From NCBI GenBank assembly GCA_004352715.1, contig SCFE01000059.1, forward strand, positions 1,494,314 through 1,558,313: a stretch of 64,000 nucleotides of DNA. The letters are read 5' to 3'. A program made the translations under genes and the position numbers. Under the pieces are notes generated by a model. It was not told where the DNA came from, searched no databases, and saw nothing but the letters and a program-made list of their open reading frames with translations. Each line of letters starts with the position of its first letter. Position 1 is the stretch's first letter. Positions 50,601-57,300 of this stretch are shown piece by piece. This DNA comes from Hofstenia miamia (Eukaryota > Xenacoelomorpha > Acoela).

Positions 50601-51338
50601 ATTCTGTTCACTAGCTGTTTCTGTACCAACCACAGATTATGCGTTTGTAAGTTAGGTATTGTTAAGCAGTTTAATAGCTCAACAATGCCAATGGTAAGAC
50701 TTCAAAGTCTCATAGTTCATCGAAATAAAATCAAAAAACAAGATGAAGACCGAGATATTTTGTTGAGTGCCTTAGTTTAGTTGTTTCAGGTCTCCCGAAA
50801 GCTCTCAACGAGCCTGATGAAAACTAAAAGGCCATTACGGGATGATTACTCAAATGTTCCAAAAATCATCCCGAAATGAATGATAGTTGTTATTTAGCTC
50901 TCCCTTAAATTTTTTTTAAAACATCAAAAATTCCTCAAACAATTCTTCACCGAATTCTGTGTAACGAAGAATTCAAGTTTTGTATATTGTTGATGCACTC
51001 AAATAGCTCTTTCAGTTCTCATAGCAACATATATATTTGGAAAAACCATTTCACTGTAAAATCGCTATGCAGGATCATTTAATCGATAATCAATTACAAT
51101 TTCGTCGAAAAGCCAGGCGATTTTTCTTATTCATCAATTCAGTAGCAACCAGCCGCACCCTTTACAATTCCATCGAATGACCGTTCGCAAATGAGAATAC
51201 GCGGAATTTAGCATTTTAGGATGTCGCGCGGGTGACACCTAATCAACAGATGATGATTGTATTTAATTCTTCAATATCAAATTCGCTAGAAGTATACTTT
51301 TCCACCAAACGAAAGGGACAATAAACTCGATTTTGTTC

Positions 51339-51377
<39 letters not shown>

Positions 51378-54300
51378 CAATGACTTTATTTAGCCGCTGA
51401 AGGCATACACAACAAGAAAATAAAAATAAGTCAAGTTATAACTAAATTTAATCCAATGAATTAACTCCTGATGTGACGGAAAGACTAAATTATTGCAAAT
51501 TTAATCTTATTTCACAAAGCCTAGCCAAAATAGGAAATTTAATACCCTGGGTTAATTTAAAAATTGGAAATAGCATGTAGAAATTTTAAACCTTGTTTCC
51601 ATGTTAAAAATCTATTAAATATCTTTGTTGATTTATTTTTAGACAATATTTTTCCAATATTTCACGCTATGTTTGAATGTTTTTGCATTAAATTCAGTTC
51701 GCTTTATATCCGAAGCACACATAAAGGGGTGTTCTGATTGTTTATTTTTATCAGTAGGTTTTTGGTTGAACATGAAAGTATTTTTGTTAACATTGACCAT
51801 TGTGTATCTGATTATTTGTCAGAAAAATGGGGTTGCAATATCGTATAAACTATTGATTTTTTGACATTATAAATTAACATTCGATGAAAAATCGTTAGTG
51901 GGAACAACTTGCCAACTCCAATTTTATTTTGGTTGACAGAAGAAATAACATCTGTTTAATGATTGGTCCATTTTGAAATGTAAAAAATGCTTTCATATTT
52001 TGGATCATTCGCTTTAATGAGGAAAGAAACTGCGTTAATTTGAAAGTGCTATTGTTGCCTGCTATGCAACAAAATTGTTTGCTTGCTCTTATTTAAGAAA
52101 TTTAAGTGTAGGAAAGTAGAGACTGTTAGTGTCAATGCTTCACAAAGAAATTATTTTAACCAAGTCATTTAATGAATCAGCTTTGAATGGAGGATTAATG
52201 CTTATCCTTTGCCATTACCTTTGATGTTTTGCTACAATAAATATATTTTGAAGAAATTGCATGACACAAGATGCATGCACATACGCATATACATAACAAA
52301 TTTTACTACAGTGCATAATATATAGTAATTGACTCTTATTTATAGAACAATTACTTTTTTAAAATTTTAGGACTACTGAGTTAATACAGTACAGTACAAG
52401 CAAATCAATTTTTAACGAAAGCAATAATTTAATGCAGGTTTAACAATATCGAGGCTGTATGCGATTCGAATTAGTGTTGTCTTAGTGCAATTCTTTACGT
52501 AATAATTTTTGTGCACATTTTCTCTTAACTTTTTATATTTTTAGTATAGACAACCATAATTGTGAATGTTGAGAATATTCATACCTAATTTCAAATATTT
52601 TTAGCCGGTGTTTCGAAAGGGACGAAGTCTCAAGTAATTACAGAAGAGGGTAAGTTTACAAAATTCTCTTGTTTAAGAGGTCAATAATACTTTAAAGACG
52701 AAGATTTGTAAACAATAGTATCTATAAGCAAGTTTATTGCTACTACATAATGTTAACAAATTGTAAATATGACATCCAGCGTTGTCAATGACCTATGTGT
52801 GGTTAAACCCATGAGCAAATGGGTCACTTTTTGTGGCTCCGTTAGGTCATGGGTCACTCCTGTCGTGGGTCCTAATTAAGGACAGCAGTTATACCTCTCC
52901 TGCATGCAGTTTTAATTTTCGTTTTTGAATTTTCTAGCAAGCATGTTAATATACAGGACTCACAACTCCTAGAACTGTGTAAAAAATCGGTAGGCTGACA
53001 ATGAATATAAGCTTGTATTGCCAATTTTGATAATTCATTATTAATATAAAAATTCAAAAAGTAAAAATTGAAAATATATTGAGAATACGATCAAGTTAAT
53101 AAATATTTACATATATTTGCAACTTCCATGAAACTAGCAATTAAAAATCATTTACAAAAAACCAAAACATGTATGTAAAGTTATATATTTGAACATTTTA
53201 GCTTTACACGAGAGATTTTGGTGCTTTCGTGAGATCTATTCTGTTCAGAAATGGTTCCTTTCAATGGAATAAGTGCCAATGACCTTAACATTGAATCATT
53301 AGTGAAATCATCAAAAAAATAATTTTCCGCAATTGAGAGCAAAAGTTTAGTTCAACGGTAAACGCAAGTTAGATTAGGCAGATTTGAATATGTAGAGTAA
53401 CTTAATTTACAATATCGATAAAGTTCTTTAGATGGAATTTACTAACTGATGGCTTAATGTACATTTCATTAATGATCAGCATACATAGCTTCTGGATGAT
53501 AATCAAGTCCACCAAAATAGTTATGGAGATAAACACTTTAAAATTGTGTTGCGTACTCCTGAGATACAGAGATATTGCAAATTTTAATGTTTGTCCTGAA
53601 TAATTTCTTCCATTGACACCCATTGGCAATTGTTCACACAAAAGTCGCATTAAGTTGATCTGCATATCATCACATTCTTCATGATCAACAACAAAAGCCA
53701 ACTGAGTTAAAGAAGACAGCGAGGAATTGAACTGTTGACATCTATTAACAATTGCATCAAATTGACTCAAATACTGAAGTGATGAGTAGCCAAATCCTAA
53801 TAGGTCTCTCAAATTGATTTTTTCATTGCATTTTTCAGCTGTAACTACTAATTTCAAATTAATTGTTATCAAGAAGTCTCCAGCATCAAAACCCTAAGTA
53901 AGACACTCGATCGTTTCTCTTGATTGGCGAATAAAAAATTTTCAGAGTTCCTAAAAACATTTCCACAACATAAATCAACAATTTTATGACCTATCCACAT
54001 AACAAATAAGCCTACATTGTGCATTAATGGTTAAAATTTCTTAATAATAGAAATTACATTTATAGAATTCATCTTTAAAGGGAGAAAAGTTACGAGGTAC
54101 TGAAATCCCTCATTGCATGATCATTACCAACACAAACACGCACTTCAGAACTCACTCTCCTTTTCTTGACGTGTCGTGCAGCTGATTTACTTTGAACAGA
54201 GAGTGATGATGCAATCCAAACAGAGATGGAGGATTCCTTGGCAAACTGTTCTTTTACATATAATTTTGGTGAGGAAGGTGGCCAATGTTTCTCACAAGCA

Positions 54301-57300
54301 CCCATTGATTTTGTGGGCTCTTTCTAGAAAAATGATCACACTCCAACATTATTTCACGTCTCAAATGAAAAATTTTCATGCAAACACGTAGCTATATATA
54401 TTTACTGAAAAATTAATAATATTGGCAGGATTTATTAAAATAAATTATGGAACTTGACGCATATTAGCCACAGATAATCCAAACAATGTTCATTCAGGCG
54501 CATTTACATTTAATAAGACAAAGCAGTCTTCGTCAACATCTGATGTGCGGAAACGATTTGGAGATGTTTTTAAAGAAGATGGTTCTGTTGTCTTTGGATG
54601 GGTAAGCTGCATTTTGTGCAAGCGTTGCTATTTGCATCAAAAGATTGCGAATGGCGTGGTCAAGAAAATGGGCACGAAGAATCTTTTGGACCATATTCGT
54701 AGTTGTAAAAAGACTGTTGTTCATGCGCCTGGAAAAATGGCACTCCCATTCAGGAAGAAGCGAAACTCTTCAATTGCGCCAGCTGATCTAGCTTTAGTTA
54801 AAAGGGATACTGCTTATATGGTATGCGACGGTTATTTGTCATTTAATTTTGCGGAATCGGCGGCTTTTCCAGATTTTTGCAGAGAATGGTTTCCATTGGT
54901 GCAAAATATGGTAATATGAAAAGTAGCGAAGACTTATACACCCGAAACACTGTTCAGGCTGAGGTGCTTTGTTTGCGTGATTGTGCATAATGTAAGATCA
55001 GAACAGAAGTTATGATGCTCCCGACGTGGAAAGAATAAAACGCACTTTTCAGCGATATCTAGACGATAAGTTCTGGACGTTGATAAATTCACTTCACTAC
55101 ACATTGCAACCTATCTTCATATAAGTCTTAGATAGCTTTTGTTTGTCAGCAAAGCAAAGGCTCGAATCTCGATTTTGCAGAAAACACAATATGAGTTCTT
55201 AAAGCCATATGTAATTGGTGTAATAGATAAGGAATTTAACAAATCTTCAGAATGCATCAACGGAGCGCAAGAATCATCCCATTTGGATACAACTCCAACT
55301 TCTGCAAATAAAGGAAAAGTTGAAAGTTTTGCGGCATTTCGTGCAGCGGTTTCTCTCCATCTCCTGTTGCTGTGCCAGATCGACATCGCCTATCATCTGC
55401 CAGAGTTGCAGAAGCTGAGCTGGCTCAATATGCCGCAACTGTTCTGTTAGAAGTGGCTTACGAGTAATCTTTAACCCACTCAGATGGTGGAGTAATTATA
55501 AGTATAAAATGCCTTATTTGTATTTGGTTGCTCAGTAAATATATATGTCATGCAACCTTCAGTGAGAGAATTTTCTCTGCCACTTGTCAAATAATCACGC
55601 CTGACAAAGATAAACTTAAGGATGATACCATGGAGTCTTAAGTTGTCGTCAAAAGGCGTTCAAAAACAAGTTTTTTAACTTAAAAGTTTTTGATCTAAGT
55701 AAATGTACTTGAACAAAAAGTGTGTGGGTCAAATAATTTCTTGCGTGTGTCGTCGGTCCAACATCGTGGATCAGGGTCCAAATGATGTGTGTCACGTCGA
55801 TCTTGGGTCAAGTTTTGGTGGGTCATTGACATCCCTGATGCCATCCACTTCTTTATTATTTCTTACTCTAACAATAGATAGTGTAAATATTGAATTTTCC
55901 TCGATAATTTATATTAGCAAAATTGGTGAACTAGGGGTGATTCGCGAAAAAATCAGTCTCACGAAATAATGTTTCTTTTATAGAAGGGCTAGTGTTACTT
56001 TTTGCTAGTGTCTAGTATTTGATATGGTTCTAGTATTTCAGTATGATTGTGAATCTCATGAATATTAACTGTTGCAACTGATAGAAAATGATGCATAGCT
56101 ACAACTGATTCCACAAAACAATTGACTTAGTTGTCGAAGCCTATAACGAAGTTTAGATTTTTTTAGTGAAGCATTCGCGAAAACATTAAATTTTTGAATA
56201 TGCACAGCAACATGAATTCGCTAAATTTTCAAGACGTGAAATATTGAGATTTACAGTATTTAGATATGACTGATAAGTCAAAATAACTTTTATTATGCAG
56301 GCTAAATTCAATTTTTTTTATTGGATTATGTGTATTTTAAAACTTAATAAGTGATCAATTAAATGATGGCTTAAATCAATTTGAGGTAACTTAATGACGT
56401 ATCAGAAGTCACCCATTTTCAATTGTTTTTACTAATACAACATTAATGACAGTTAGAATTGTTTTAATACATTCAGGCGCATAAATCCACTTGTGTTTTA
56501 TTTGCTTTTTTATGCCTTCCTAATTTATTGTGAGAATTTGCATTTTATATTTTTATGTGAAAACGTACTAATATTGAGTATAATAACTTTCAAACTTTGC
56601 TTTAGCAAATATGAGTCTTGGCTTGGGAGATTTTATATTTTATTCGCTCTTAATCGGATTGGCATGCAAGGCAGACGACTGGAACATAATTATTGTAGTG
56701 TATTTTGGAATACTTTTCGTAAGACTTCAGTTCTATTTTTATTCGCGTTTATGGACATTATTTATTATTTCAATTAGTAATGTTAAAGTAGGGAATTTAC
56801 ATTTGTCCGAATGTAATGCTGCAATTGTTGTTAATGACTACTTGAAGGCTACACATTTCTACTTTCTATATCTCAACAAACTGGTTGTATTCACTCAAAT
56901 TGTGTTAGAATTGGAAGTTTCTGAAAATTTACAAAATTGTTTAGAATGAATAAGCTATTTCCCAAAGAATTTAGTTTAAGCGCTTATACATTTTTGCATG
57001 AATGCTTTCTTTTTAGTCGATGCCCCATCAATTTTAATCAAAAACAATAATCTAAGATTTTGATGAATTATAACATTTTTCAACATGTTGCTTCGTAATT
57101 GTTGTAAGAAAAACTATCGTTTTATGTAATTTACCTGAATTTATTCATATTTAAGTTATAAGGTTTTAGCAATATGTCTGATTTTGATTATGGAGAGCAG
57201 CAATAGTTTATTATGATGCAGTCATGTGGAAACAATAATACTGATAGCAAATGATTATATATTCGCATTTACCTTGATTACTAGACTAAAATGTAATCCG

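Larger units (their letters stand above)
52777..55837 (+). mobile_element. hAT element, 3.1 kb, with degraded BED/hATC transposase
   Basis: Inverted ends CAGCGTTGTCAATGACCTA and CAGGGATGTCAATGACCCA are flanked by ATGACATC (52769-52776) and ATGCCATC (55838-55845), an 8-bp duplication with one mismatch. GGGTC(A/C)-rich subterminal repeats lie at both ends. A BED finger (54545-54919) and a hATC domain (about 55550-55690) lie in order on the + strand. Minus-strand P-element/THAP fragments lie between the left end and the BED region. The element starts 127 bp after a presenilin exon. Confidence 0.88.
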
